Shown piece after piece: positions 33,785 through 44,000 of a stretch of DNA of 49,359 nucleotides (positions are counted from its first letter, which is position 1; every line of letters begins with the position of its first letter). This DNA comes from Spirosoma fluviale (lineage in GTDB: Bacteria > Bacteroidota > Bacteroidia > Cytophagales > Cyclobacteriaceae): NCBI GenBank assembly GCA_945868725.1, contig CAMBMU010000011.1, forward strand, positions 1 to 49,359. The letters run 5' to 3'. The notes under the pieces are model-generated. The model searched no databases. It was not told where the DNA came from and worked only from the letters and a program-made list of their open reading frames with translations. The position numbers and the translations under genes are program-made.

Positions 33785-34548
33785 GTGAAAATTACCCACA
33801 GCTGCCTCCAAATAGCAACCTGATCCTTGCTTGCCACATCACAGGGGTCTATGATGTCAACCGAAGCACTACGCTGCAGGACGACAACTTCGAACTGGTA
33901 CGTGCTTGGGCAGAATCAGTGGCAGCCGCAAAGCTGCAGGGACTGCTTTTTCACAATGGCTTTAGCGAAGAAACCTGCCAAACTTACGCAAGCGAATACC
34001 TCAGCTTCGTAAAAATCACCTACAATCCCCAGTTCAACCCCAACGTATACCGCTACCTCGTTTACCTGGATTTTTTGGAAAAGCAGGCCTTGCCTCCGGC
34101 CAACCTCTTTGTTACGGATGTATCGGATGTGACGCTAGTTAACAATCCCTTCACCGACCCACTGTTTATCGCATCCACCAATACCCTATTTTGTGGAGAC
34201 GAGCCCACTCCCCTAGCAAACGAATGGATGCTCGCCCATGCAAGCAGCCTTAGGAGCCAAATAGATGACTATGCCGACTACGAAGCGCATTTTGCTACGG
34301 AAACTCTTTTGAACTGTGGCATCATTGGCGGTGCCTACCCCCTATTCTTAGCCTTTCTCCGAGAGCTCTGTGCAATCCATCGACGCTACAATACCGAAAA
34401 TAAAACAGCCTATACTGGAGATATGGGAGCCTTTAATTACCTGGTCCGAACCAAATTCAATGAGCAGCTACACCACGGCTTCCCGGTCAACACCGTCTTC
34501 AAAGGCTACGAAGAGTCGCGCAATGACTGCTGGTTTCGACATAAATAG
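33781..34548 (+). CDS. Putative GT-A-like glycosyltransferase
   Basis: 255 aa, GTG start inside the GTGA overlap with the previous gene. I do not recognise a named family. The segment LFVTDVSDVTLVNNPF (about 109-124) resembles the metal-binding DxD region followed by NPF found in several nucleotide-sugar transferases. A later LLNCGIIGGAYPLFLAFL and TGDMGAFNYLV match the order of acceptor-side motifs in such enzymes. So it is probably a second sugar transferase acting on the same product as its partner. No signal peptide or membrane helix. Confidence 0.65.
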   Translation: MSENYPQLPPNSNLILACHITGVYDVNRSTTLQDDNFELVRAWAESVAAAKLQGLLFHNGFSEETCQTYASEYLSFVKITYNPQFNPNVYRYLVYLDFLEKQALPPANLFVTDVSDVTLVNNPFTDPLFIASTNTLFCGDEPTPLANEWMLAHASSLRSQIDDYADYEAHFATETLLNCGIIGGAYPLFLAFLRELCAIHRRYNTENKTAYTGDMGAFNYLVRTKFNEQLHHGFPVNTVFKGYEESRNDCWFRHK

Positions 34549-34595
34549 GATCAAAGTACAACCCAACTTGTTTAAAAAAACAAAAAATCCTATTT
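34543..34595. repeat. Inverted repeat overlapping a stop codon
   Basis: AAATAGGAT (34543-34551, containing the TAG stop) pairs with ATCCTATTT (34587-34595); inside is a second A/T-rich stem TTGTTT/AAACAA. It could act as a weak terminator of the glycosyltransferase pair but lacks a T run on the plus strand. Confidence 0.45.
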
Positions 34596-34603
34596 GATAA
34601 CCC

Positions 34604-34760
34604 TCCTTGTGACCTGTAACCAAGGAAAATAGGGTTTGAAGTCCAAATATGTGGGCCGTAGTCTGTGGACAGCCTGCAGACCGTGGTCTGTCGTCTGTGA
34701 GCGATTATCCGCTAGGATTAACATTCCCATTGAGCTACTAACAGGATAGCGAATAATCCT
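34604..34760 (+). repeat. Dispersed intergenic repeat, copy B
   Basis: The most divergent of three copies. It shares AAGGAAAATAGGGTTTGAAG, a CCTGCAGACCGTGGTCTG core (one unit, not the tandem of copy A) and the terminal stem GATTATCCGC (34703-34712) / GCGAATAATC (34749-34758), which has one mismatch, around a 36-base loop. It lies between the convergent glycosyltransferase-like and surE genes and ends 8 bases short of the surE stop. Confidence 0.75.
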
Positions 34761-34767
34761 TAAATCC

Positions 34768-35553
34768 TCAATCTCCTAGTTTAGTCCAGTCCCATTCCTT
34801 ATTGATATGGGAGATAGCATGGTGGGCTGTGAGATCGTATTGACAAGGCACGATGGAGATGTAATTGTTGGCAATCGCCCACTCATCATTGTCTTCCCCC
34901 TTGTCAAAATTCACGAAGTTACCCGCCAGCCAGAAATATTTTCTACCCGTAGGATCAAAGCGCTCGACAAATTCTTCCTGCCACTTCGCATCTGCTTGTC
35001 TGCAGATTTTTACTCCTCGAATATCCTCGTTCCGCTTGGGAGGAATATTAACATTCAAGGCTATCCCTTTGGGAATGCCTTTTTCCAATACTTGACGGGC
35101 AATTTTCTCAACCCATTCCTCCACATGGGAAAAGTCCGCCTTCGATGAAAAATCACAAAGGCTAAATCCAATCGATGGATACCCTTCTAAGGCTCCCTCA
35201 ATGGCTGCGGACATGGTACCCGAGTAGAGTACAGAGATGGAGGTATTGGATCCATGATTGATCCCGCTAACCACCAAATCAGGCTTTCGGTCCTTCAGCA
35301 CATGGTGTTTGGCAAGCTTGACACAGTCGGCAGGTGTACCGCTAGATTTGTATGCCTTTACATCTTCAAAAATATCCTCTTCATACAATCGCAAGGTTTG
35401 GCCAATGGTAATGGCATGTCCCATTCCCGATTGGGGACTATCGGGGGCTACCACCACCACATCACCCAATTTTTTCATGACAGCTACCAATACGCGAATT
35501 CCTTTAGAGGTGATGCCATCGTCATTGGAGACTAGAATCAAGGGTCTTGACAT
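34768..35553 (-). CDS. surE: 5'-nucleotidase SurE
   Basis: 261 aa. Metal-dependent survival-protein nucleotidase that removes phosphate from nucleoside monophosphates and some polyphosphates. The N-terminal metal ligands are in LVSNDDGITSKGI, and VSGINHGSN and YSGTMSAAIEG complete the active site. It begins 2 bases after the stop of the upstream secreted-protein gene, so it is last in an apparent dnaG-ribBA run. Confidence 0.94.
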   Translation of the reverse strand: MSRPLILVSNDDGITSKGIRVLVAVMKKLGDVVVVAPDSPQSGMGHAITIGQTLRLYEEDIFEDVKAYKSSGTPADCVKLAKHHVLKDRKPDLVVSGINHGSNTSISVLYSGTMSAAIEGALEGYPSIGFSLCDFSSKADFSHVEEWVEKIARQVLEKGIPKGIALNVNIPPKRNEDIRGVKICRQADAKWQEEFVERFDPTGRKYFWLAGNFVNFDKGEDNDEWAIANNYISIVPCQYDLTAHHAISHINKEWDWTKLGD

Positions 35554-35555
35554 GC

Positions 35556-36203
35556 TTAGTTGTTTTTTAATTCGTTGTAATAGGCAGTAATCCGAAGTAG
35601 ATCTCCACGCTGATCGTGCTCAAGGCGATTTTTTCGCATGTATAGTTCGAGCTCCTCATCGTATCCAGGTAGCATGTCAAACAACTCCTTTTTCTTGCCG
35701 CTGAAGCGCTCCATTCGCCCATTCTTTAAAAAGTAATAGGTAAATGCCAAACGGAACCCGGCTACATTTTGGGGTCCCCAAAAAGGATTCATGCCCATTC
35801 CCGCCCAGTTATTAATTCCTCGAGTATCAGTAGCTATAAATTCTCGACAAAGCAAAGCAATGTGCTCCCCTTGGGTAAGCACCTCAAAAAACACAGGAGT
35901 GTCGTAATCACCATTCAAGGCATAAGGAAGGCTGTAGAACTTCCGAATACCTTTGTAGGTCTCATCAAAAATATCGAAGCTCGTCACATTGGAGGCTGTA
36001 AAAGTGATCACCGTCTCCTCTTGTAGTTGAACTAGGTTGTTTTCCAAATCGTATTTTACCAAGCCATTCACCGAACTTCCATCCGTTAAATACAAGGTGC
36101 CCTTGTGCCAAATTTGAGACGGGAATTGATTTCTAGTTTGAGCCCAACTTTGGACACTCAAACCAACCAGTATCAAGAATAAGTAGAGTTTCAATCGTAA
36201 CAT
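35556..36203 (-). CDS. Secreted protein of unknown function
   Basis: 215 aa. Signal peptide to about residue 21 (LYLFLILVGLSVQSWAQ). The mature part begins with a beta-rich segment (GTLYLTDGSSVNGLVKYD) common in uncharacterised Bacteroidota exported proteins, then a charged C-terminal region (ELELYMRKNRLEHDQRGD). No catalytic motif is visible and I do not recognise the family. Sits between ribBA (63-base gap) and surE (2-base gap). Confidence 0.75.
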   Translation of the reverse strand: MLRLKLYLFLILVGLSVQSWAQTRNQFPSQIWHKGTLYLTDGSSVNGLVKYDLENNLVQLQEETVITFTASNVTSFDIFDETYKGIRKFYSLPYALNGDYDTPVFFEVLTQGEHIALLCREFIATDTRGINNWAGMGMNPFWGPQNVAGFRLAFTYYFLKNGRMERFSGKKKELFDMLPGYDEELELYMRKNRLEHDQRGDLLRITAYYNELKNN

Positions 36204-36266
36204 AAGGTATACAAACGGGAGGCTTGTCTGCAGGTTTTCAAAACCGACAGCTCCTCTCAGAATTGT

Positions 36267-37478
36267 TTATTTTAGAATAGTATGCCCCATTTTATCCCGC
36301 TTCGTTTGCAGGTATTTTTCATTGTGGGGGTTGGGTTGAATCTCAATGGGAATTTGTTCCACGATTTCAAGCCCGTATCCAATTAATCCTACTCGTTTTT
36401 GAGGATTATTAGAGATCAAGCGAATCTTTGAGATATTCAAATCCCTGAGAATTTGAGCACCCACCCCATAATCTCTTCCATCCATAGGTAATCCAAGAGC
36501 CAAGTTGGCTTGTACGGTATCCATACCCTGCTCTTGAAGTTTGTAGGCCTTTAACTTATTAATCAAGCCAATGCCCCTTCCTTCTTGATTCATGTACAAA
36601 ACAACGCCTTTGCCTTCTTGTTCGACAAGCTCCATGGCAGCATGCAATTGGGAACCACAGTCACATCGGCAGGAACCGAAAATATCTCCTGTAGCGCAAG
36701 AGGAATGGACTCGAACTAAAATAGGTTCGTCCTTCTCCCAAGTTCCCTTGATCAAGGCCAAATGAATTTCTTGGGTATTGGTTTGCCGGTAAGCAAGCAA
36801 ATCAAAATCCCCCCAAGCAGTGGGCATGTCCACGCCAATTTCTTTGGTAATTAAAGACTCATTTTTTAAACGGTAAGCAATCAAATCCTTAATAGACACC
36901 AACTTCAGCTGGAACTTTTCACGCACCTTGAACAAGTCGTCCAATCGCGCCATCGTTCCATCTTCATTCATAATTTCTACCAATACACCTGCTGGCTGAA
37001 GGCCTGCTAACCTTGAAAAATCAATCGCGGCTTCGGTATGCCCTGCTCTTCGCAATACACCACCTCTTTTTGCTTTGAGCGGAAAAATATGTCCTGGCTT
37101 GCCCAGCTCATTGGGATGAATGCGGTCATCCACCAAGGCTTGAATGGTTTTTGCGCGGTCTGATGCAGAAATACCTGTAGTGCAACCATGACCGATCAAG
37201 TCCACAGACACGGTAAAAGGAGTTTCAAATACTGCTGTATTGCTTCCTACCATCAGGTCTAAGCCTAGCTGCTCGCAGCGATCTTCAATCAAGGGTGCAC
37301 AGATCAAGCCTCGGCCATGGGTAGCCATAAAGTTGATAATTTCGGGGGTAACTTTTTCTGCAGCACACACAAAATCACCTTCATTTTCACGGTCCTCGTC
37401 ATCTACAACGATGATGACATCACCGTTTTTTATGGCCTCAATGGCATCTTCAATGGGATCTAGGGTGTAATTTTCCAC
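36267..37478 (-). CDS. ribBA: Bifunctional riboflavin enzyme RibBA
   Basis: 403 aa. The N-terminal half (about 1-200) is 3,4-dihydroxy-2-butanone 4-phosphate synthase, with [16 protein letters not shown] and GHTEAAID. The C-terminal half (about 205-403) is GTP cyclohydrolase II, with the zinc cysteines in [15 protein letters not shown] and the motif NQEGRGIGL. Together they make the two precursors of riboflavin. The start codon is GTG, preceded by a -7 motif. No FMN riboswitch is visible in the 85-base gap. Confidence 0.95.
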   Translation of the reverse strand: MENYTLDPIEDAIEAIKNGDVIIVVDDEDRENEGDFVCAAEKVTPEIINFMATHGRGLICAPLIEDRCEQLGLDLMVGSNTAVFETPFTVSVDLIGHGCTTGISASDRAKTIQALVDDRIHPNELGKPGHIFPLKAKRGGVLRRAGHTEAAIDFSRLAGLQPAGVLVEIMNEDGTMARLDDLFKVREKFQLKLVSIKDLIAYRLKNESLITKEIGVDMPTAWGDFDLLAYRQTNTQEIHLALIKGTWEKDEPILVRVHSSCATGDIFGSCRCDCGSQLHAAMELVEQEGKGVVLYMNQEGRGIGLINKLKAYKLQEQGMDTVQANLALGLPMDGRDYGVGAQILRDLNISKIRLISNNPQKRVGLIGYGLEIVEQIPIEIQPNPHNEKYLQTKRDKMGHTILK

Positions 37479-37510
37479 AAATTGGGGTGTTAAAAAGAAG
37501 GTTTAGGTTA

Positions 37511-37518
37511 CAAATGTA
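37511..37518 (-). promoter_or_regulatory. Candidate -7 box for ribBA
   Basis: On the minus strand TACATTTG, an exact TAnnTTTG match 32 bases before the GTG start, in the gap after dnaG. It suggests ribBA can be transcribed independently of dnaG. Confidence 0.5.
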
Positions 37519-37563
37519 GCCTGTTTGTCTACAAAACCGGAAGCTGCCAAAGAAAGTTTGGAA

Positions 37564-39501
37564 TTAACCAATTACAATGCCTAGCTCCTTGTCAATCTTG
37601 AGTTTAAAATTCTTTAATTCCAAGTACATCTCGAGCAATTCGCTCACCTTTTCTACTTCCAATTGCTGCTGCTCGGCTTCTTTAATATTCGCTATCGCTT
37701 CTTCCATCATTTTCTGGAGTAGCCGACGCTTTAGGCGTAGAATAGATTTGAATGCCGTATTGGCTAAATCATCAGATTCTAGCTGGATAAAAATCTGAAA
37801 TTTATCTTTCCAATGGGTCGAAACCTCATGCCTTTGCGTGATTAATGCAATAGCCTCTTGCCTGATTTCAGCATCCGCATGGCTCAGAAACAATTCATCT
37901 GATGGCACTTGACCTGAGGAAATGCTATTTTTGTAGAGCTGAATCATTTTTTGGTAAACAGGAGTCTCAAAACTCACCTCCTTAATTTCAGTAAGGATGT
38001 ACTGACAAAAATGAAGCTCCTGCACATCTAATTTTTGTCCACCATAGTTCAGTAGGAGCCGCAGCATTTCGCGTTCCTGCAATAGCAGATTATCTTCAGC
38101 GCTTGCCTCCACCGGAGCTGGCAAAAGTTGGTCGATGCTATCTTCAATCGCCTTTTCCTCCTTCGCTCGCTCAAACTGTTCCTTTTGAGTTTTTAGAAGA
38201 ATTTTATTGAGTTCAGCATGTAGAATTTCTTCTTCAATACTCAAAAGCCCCGAGGCCTCCTTCGCATACACCGATCGGATAATTGGATCAGGGATTTTGC
38301 TTATACTTAGCACCACCTCACGGATGATTCCTGCTTTTCGGATAGGATCCTTATCAATTTCATCTTGATAGAGGCTGATTTTGAATCCAATAAAATCTCG
38401 GCTATTTTCTTTGAGGTAGTCCTGAAACCCTTGAGAACCCACCTTTCTGGAGTAGCTATCTGGATCTTCTCCATCTGGGAATACCACAGCTTTTACATTG
38501 AGACCTCCTTCCAATAATAGATCTATCCCTCGTAAAGAGGCTTTGATACCCGCCGAATCTCCGTCGTATAGGACGGTAACTTGGTTGGTAAATCGTCGGA
38601 TCAACTTGATCTGCCCATCGGTCAGCGAGGTACCCGAAGAGGCAACCACATTTTCAATGCCCGATAGATGCAGTGAAACTACATCGGTGTAGCCTTCGAC
38701 CAAGAAGCAATTATCCTGATCTCGAATGGCTTTTTTGGCCTGAAATATTCCATAGAGCGCATCACTCTTATGGTAAATAGGAGTTTCAGGGGAATTGATG
38801 TATTTGGGTTGGTTTTTGTCCTTAGTTAGGATTCGGGCACCGAAACCGATGGCTTTGCCACTGACATTATGTATGGTAAAGGTGACCCGGTTTCGAAAGC
38901 GGTCGTATAGGCGTTCGGCCTCCCCCTCTTTCTGCAAAATCAAACCCGCTTTTAGTAGAATTTCTTCTTGGTATCCCGCTGATTTTGCAGCTTTGAGAAA
39001 ATGCTCCCAGCCATCCAAGGCATAGCCTAGGTCAAATTTCTGAATGATCTGAGGTGTAAAACCCCGCTCCTTGAAATAACTCAGCCCAATGGACTTCCCC
39101 TCATCGGTTTCTAGGTTTTTTACAAAAAAATCCTTGGCAAAATTAACCGCGATAAATAGGCTTTCCCGCTCACTTTGCTCCAGGTTTTGCTCAGGGCTAA
39201 GGTTTGCCTCCTCTTCAACCTCAATGCCGTACTTACCAGCGAGTTGGCGAATGGCTTCTTGAAAACCGATGCCTTCGATGTCCATGACGAATTGGATGGG
39301 GTCTCCTGCTTTCCCGCAGCCAAAGCACTTGTAAATTTGTTTGGCTGGTGAAAGGGAAAAAGAGGGTGTTTTTTCCCCATGAAAAGGGCAACAAGCCCAC
39401 ATGTTTTGCCCTTTTTTCTTCAAGGGCACATAATCCCCAATCACCTCGACGATATCAACGCGTTCTTTTACTTTGTCGGTTGTGAGTTTACTGATGGACA
39501 T
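37564..39501 (-). CDS. dnaG: DNA primase
   Basis: 645 aa. Synthesises RNA primers at the replication fork with the DnaB helicase. The N-terminal zinc finger is CCPFHGEKTPSF ... YKCFGCG (about 38-63), followed by the RNA polymerase core with the TOPRIM motif LVEGYTDVVSLH (about 266-277) and YDGDSAGIKA. The C-terminal helicase-binding region is divergent, as usual. It heads a minus-strand run with ribBA, a secreted protein and surE, and is divergent from the mrp gene. Confidence 0.96.
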   Translation of the reverse strand: MSISKLTTDKVKERVDIVEVIGDYVPLKKKGQNMWACCPFHGEKTPSFSLSPAKQIYKCFGCGKAGDPIQFVMDIEGIGFQEAIRQLAGKYGIEVEEEANLSPEQNLEQSERESLFIAVNFAKDFFVKNLETDEGKSIGLSYFKERGFTPQIIQKFDLGYALDGWEHFLKAAKSAGYQEEILLKAGLILQKEGEAERLYDRFRNRVTFTIHNVSGKAIGFGARILTKDKNQPKYINSPETPIYHKSDALYGIFQAKKAIRDQDNCFLVEGYTDVVSLHLSGIENVVASSGTSLTDGQIKLIRRFTNQVTVLYDGDSAGIKASLRGIDLLLEGGLNVKAVVFPDGEDPDSYSRKVGSQGFQDYLKENSRDFIGFKISLYQDEIDKDPIRKAGIIREVVLSISKIPDPIIRSVYAKEASGLLSIEEEILHAELNKILLKTQKEQFERAKEEKAIEDSIDQLLPAPVEASAEDNLLLQEREMLRLLLNYGGQKLDVQELHFCQYILTEIKEVSFETPVYQKMIQLYKNSISSGQVPSDELFLSHADAEIRQEAIALITQRHEVSTHWKDKFQIFIQLESDDLANTAFKSILRLKRRLLQKMMEEAIANIKEAEQQQLEVEKVSELLEMYLELKNFKLKIDKELGIVIG

Positions 39502-39654
39502 AGGTTGAATTAGGGAACGTAAAGGTAAGAAACCGACGGGAAATCGATACCGCTAACAAGAGAAGAAATTTACTGCTGAGATCCAGGTAAAATGCATGCA
39601 TGCGTTTTCTTAAGACGCATTCTTGACCTAACTTGCAAAAAAATCACAAAAGGC

Positions 39655-40749
39655 ATGCAATTGACTCCGGAATTGTTGAAGAAATCCCTCTCCAAAGTCC
39701 AAGATCCTGACATCAAACGGGATTTGGTCTCCTTAGGGATGATTCAAGGAATCGAAATAGAAGGCAATAAGGTACGGTTTACTGTAGTCCTCACGACTCC
39801 AGCTTGCCCCTTGAAGGAGGTGATCAAAAACAATTGCTTGGAAGTATTGACTGAAGATTTTGGATCGGGTTGGGAATGGAATATCACCATGACTGCTACC
39901 GTAACTACCGTACGAGATGCAGGGCCAATTCTACCTCAAGTAAAGAACATTATTGCCATCGCCTCTGGAAAAGGCGGTGTGGGAAAATCCACCACTTCTG
40001 TTAACCTAGCGGTTGCGCTTGCCGAGCTTGGCGCGAAGGTTGGATTGATTGATGCGGATATTTCAGGCCCTTCGATACCCACCATGTTTAATGTGGAGGG
40101 AGAGCAACCGGCGGTCAAAAAAGTGGGCGAAAAAAATATAATCGTTCCAATCACTCAATATGGGGTAAAGATGATGTCTATTGGATTTTTGACACCAACA
40201 GACAGTGCCGTAGTCTGGAGAGGACCGATGGCAAGTTCTGCTTTACGCCAATTCATTGCAGATGTGGAGTGGGGAGAACTAGATTACTTGCTTATTGACC
40301 TACCCCCAGGCACCTCGGATATCCATTTGACGCTAGTTCAAACCGTGCCAGTAACTGGGGCTGTCATCGTCACCACTCCGCAAAAAATAGCGCTTGCGGA
40401 TGCTACCAAGGGATTGAGCATGTTTAGACAGGCTCAAATTAATGTTCCCATTTTAGGTGTTGTAGAAAATATGGCTTATTTTTCGCCTGAGGAACTGCCT
40501 GACAAGAAGTACTATTTGTTTGGCAAAGATGGAGGCAAGAAGTTGGCAGAAAAATACGAGGTACCTTTCCTTGGAGAGATTCCAATTGTTCAAAGCATCC
40601 GAGAAAGCGGAGATTCTGGCTATCCGGCGGTTTTGAAATCGGGTCCCACCCAGGATGCCTACCTAAAGCTCGCAGAAGAAGTGGCCCGGCAAATTGCAAT
40701 ACGGAACTCTTCTACCGAGAAAACAGAAGTAGTAGAAATGAAACTTTAA
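39655..40749 (+). CDS. mrp: Mrp/ApbC-family Fe-S cluster carrier ATPase
   Basis: 364 aa from the ATG at 39655; a longer frame begins at 39592 but lacks homology-like sequence. An N-terminal MIP18/DUF59 domain (about 1-85, with LVSLGMIQGIEI and TTPACPLKE) precedes a P-loop domain with SGKGGVGKSTTSVNLA, the Walker-B-like DLPPGTSDIH and the switch DADISGPSIPTM. It would carry and deliver [4Fe-4S] clusters. The CxxC usual near the C-terminus of many Mrp proteins is not visible. It is followed after 3 bases by a NifU-like gene, which supports the function. Confidence 0.92.
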   Translation: MQLTPELLKKSLSKVQDPDIKRDLVSLGMIQGIEIEGNKVRFTVVLTTPACPLKEVIKNNCLEVLTEDFGSGWEWNITMTATVTTVRDAGPILPQVKNIIAIASGKGGVGKSTTSVNLAVALAELGAKVGLIDADISGPSIPTMFNVEGEQPAVKKVGEKNIIVPITQYGVKMMSIGFLTPTDSAVVWRGPMASSALRQFIADVEWGELDYLLIDLPPGTSDIHLTLVQTVPVTGAVIVTTPQKIALADATKGLSMFRQAQINVPILGVVENMAYFSPEELPDKKYYLFGKDGGKKLAEKYEVPFLGEIPIVQSIRESGDSGYPAVLKSGPTQDAYLKLAEEVARQIAIRNSSTEKTEVVEMKL

Positions 40750-40752
40750 GCA

Positions 40753-41007
40753 ATGCTCATGGAAGTTGTATTGAGAGAGAAAATTGAATTCGCATTGGAT
40801 ACCATCCGCCCTTATTTGGAAGCAGATGGAGGAAATGTGCGCATCGTAGAGCTGACAGAAGATTTTGTCCTAAAAATTGAAATGTTGGGTAACTGTGGTT
40901 CATGCCCTATGTCATCCATGACTCTAAAAGCTGGAGTAGAAGAAGCTATTTTGAGATCAATCCCAGAAATCAAAAGAGTGGAAGCAGTAAACCTAACCGT
41001 AGCTTAG
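40753..41007 (+). CDS. NifU C-terminal-domain Fe-S scaffold
   Basis: 84 aa (or 82 from the second ATG). A stand-alone Nfu/NifU-C domain with RPYLEADGGNVRIVEL and the cluster-binding CGSC (residues about 49-52, GNCGSCPMSSMTLK). It would hold a transient 4Fe-4S cluster for transfer to client proteins. It starts 3 bases after mrp and is followed by a metalloprotease gene after only 11 bases. Confidence 0.93.
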   Translation: MLMEVVLREKIEFALDTIRPYLEADGGNVRIVELTEDFVLKIEMLGNCGSCPMSSMTLKAGVEEAILRSIPEIKRVEAVNLTVA

Positions 41008-41018
41008 CCATCTTAAGA

Positions 41019-44000
41019 ATGAAAAAACCTATCCAAAATACAGTGAAATCACAATTTCTTGCAGTCTTTTTTTTCATGTGCTCGTTCACTGTTTTTGGGC
41101 AGGGGATTACACTTCAAGGATTTTCTTCAGGAGGTACTAGTCACCAAGGCAGTGGTCACAATGATAAATGTGGGCATACCTTTTTAGAAGCCCAGCAAGA
41201 AAGAGAACTAGGGGTATTTGGCACCAAAGCCTTCTTTGAAGATTGGATCACCAAAAAAATCGTTGAAAAAAATAGCAAGCCACAGATTATGAAGGTTCAG
41301 GCTGAACCACGCGTGATTCCAGTGGTAATACATGTCCTACACAACGGGACATCCATAGGCGTTGAAGCCAATATCTCGGATGCGCAGATTCTTCAGCAAA
41401 TTCGAGTACTGAATGAAGATTTTCGAAGAAAAAATGCAGATGCCATCCGCACCCCCGCGGAATTTCTTCCTGTAGCAGCAGATGCAAATATTGAATTTGT
41501 GCTCGCCAAACAGGACCCAAATGGTCTCCCTACCAATGGTATTATACGAAAACAGGGGCCTAAAACCGTTTATGGGCCAGAAGACGCAACTTTAATCGGT
41601 CAAACCTCCCAGTGGAATCCTGAAGAATACCTAAATATGTGGGTCGTACCTTTGGTATCACCTTACTTAGGCTATGCGACCTTTCCCACCTCCAACTTAC
41701 CCGGACTTAATTTCGCTCCTTCTGCATCAATTCGTGATGGGGTAACTGTAGATTACCTCTTTTTTGGAACTGGAGCCGGTACAGCTGCCAATACCAATGG
41801 AAGAACTGCTACGCACGAAGTAGGACACTACCTCGGCTTGCGTCACATTTGGGGCGATGGAGGCTGCGAAGTAGATGATTTCGTCCTCGATACTCCCAAT
41901 CAGGACAATCCAAACAATACCATTTGCAATGCCAACCCAACCCGTTTTTCTTGTGGCAACAGCAATATGATCCAGAACTACATGGATTATACGCCAGATC
42001 CATGCATGAACCTGTTTACTAAGGGCCAAGTAGAACGATTTGATGTGGTGCTTGCCAATAGCCCTCGAAGAGCATCGCTGGTCAACAGTCGTGGAACGAA
42101 AGAACCAGTTCTTACGACTAGAGATGTGTCCTTGTTGAGAGTTATCACTCCTTTTGACGCTTTGTGCCAACCAAGCATCACCCCTCAGTTGGAAATTCAA
42201 AATAGAGGAAGTGAATTGGTCTCTTCAGTAAATATTGAATTTAGATGGAACGGAACCTTAATCGAAAGCAAGCAATTTTCAACCAATCTAAAATCTTCAG
42301 AGAAAACAGTAGTGAGCTTTTCAGCCTTCGATACAAAAGGATTGGAAAGTGAATTTGCCTTTACAATAATTCAGGTAAATAACGTAGCCGACTTGGTTAC
42401 TTCAAACAATACCTTAACTACTAAACCTATTCAACAAGGACAGCTTACGCTTCCTTATTCCGTTCCTTTGACCACACTACCTGCTACCTGGATCATTGGA
42501 AATCCTGATCAGTCTTTGACTTGGGAGAAAACCAATATTACCATCGACGGAAGTGCTCAACCAGCCCTATTCATTCGCCATTACGAATACGAGGCGCAAG
42601 GACAGTTCGACTACTTTGTTTCTCCGCAAATTGACCTAACCAAGTATCCGAATGCCCAATTGGTATTTGAAGTAGCTCACGGTCCTTTCAATCAAGCAGG
42701 GTTTCAAGATGAGTTACTGGTGGCAATAGCACCAGATTGTAGCATAGATTTTGACATCATCACTCCGCCTTACAAAAAGAGTGGAACGAGACTTCAAACT
42801 TCCGATGCTACTGTGGAAGAATTTATCCCGACAAGTGCTACGCAATTTAGAACGGAGCTAGTCAACCTCAATAAATTCAAGGGTTTGGGTAAAATTCGAG
42901 TGGCAATTGTGACTAAAAATGCTTTTGGTAACAATATTTATCTTCGGAATATTCGGGTAGTACCCACAGAACAATTCAAGTATGACTTGAAGATTGAAGA
43001 TGTAATCGCTCCGAGTCCTATCAGCGCGGGAACAAATGCACAAGAAATTGTACGGCTTACCAATACAGGTAACCTTCCAATATCCAAATTCTTGTTTTCA
43101 AGAAATACCAACAATTCAGGAAACAAAGTTTTCGTTGGTTCTGGTACATCCATCCCTCCTGGAGAATCCATCAATGTTACCTTGTCCAAAACCACCGCTG
43201 CAGGAAAGAACAACTTGAAGTTTGGTGTTTCTGAACCGAATTTTGATCAAAACATACCAGCAGCGCCTCAAATCAACTGGTACAACATCGAAAATACGGC
43301 TAGACTTGAAGTGCCTTGGAGACAAAACTTCAACAGCAGTACTGATCTAAGCCCATGGCTTACCATTAATCCAGAAAGTGATCAGGCTGCTTGGCAAGTT
43401 ACCGCAGTGTCGGGAGCAACAGGACCAAATAATGTGGCTCGAATTGAAGCTGCTACCAATGGAAACTCGTATTGGATGGCTACGCCTTCTTTCGATTTGT
43501 CCGTAAGCAGTCAAGCCAGCGTTTTCTTTGATGTTGCCGCAGGAGCGGTAAATCCAGGGACTACCCTGTACTTACTCGCAAGCACAAATCAAGGAGAAAC
43601 CTATAAAGTCATCTGGTCAGAAGCAGGAACAGCTCTATCTACTGTACCCACTGGGAATGCCAACCCATCGACTGCGGGTAATTACGAACGGAAGTATGTC
43701 AACCTTACCGATTATGCTGGAGAAGGTAAAAAAGAGATTCGTTTAGCCTTTGCATTGGATGTGGTGGGAACGCAGAATGCACCTGTCTATTTGGACAACT
43801 TGGAACTTTTCCTAAGCGCAAATCCAGATCCAGTAATTCCAGCGGAAAGGAATACCGTTATCTATCCAAACCCTGCCTCTGAATTTGTTAACGTAGCCTT
43901 TAATCTTCCAAATAGAGAAGATGTAACCCTACAGATCATCTCCTCCTCTGGTGCCTTGGTACGGGAACTCTCCTTCCCAAATACTTTAAACCAGACTTAT

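Noticed and set aside
34807..35590. Several open frames of about 75-113 codons on the plus strand opposite surE
   Set aside because: surE is complete with all metal-binding motifs; these antisense frames overlap each other and have no domain features.
36267..37563. Possible FMN riboswitch ahead of ribBA
   Set aside because: Only 85 bases separate ribBA from dnaG and none of the conserved RFN-element blocks can be seen; a simple -7 promoter motif is present instead.
39600..39620. Inverted repeat ATGCGT/ACGCAT between dnaG and mrp as an operator
   Set aside because: Arms are only 6 bp and no promoter motif of good quality lies at a matching position.
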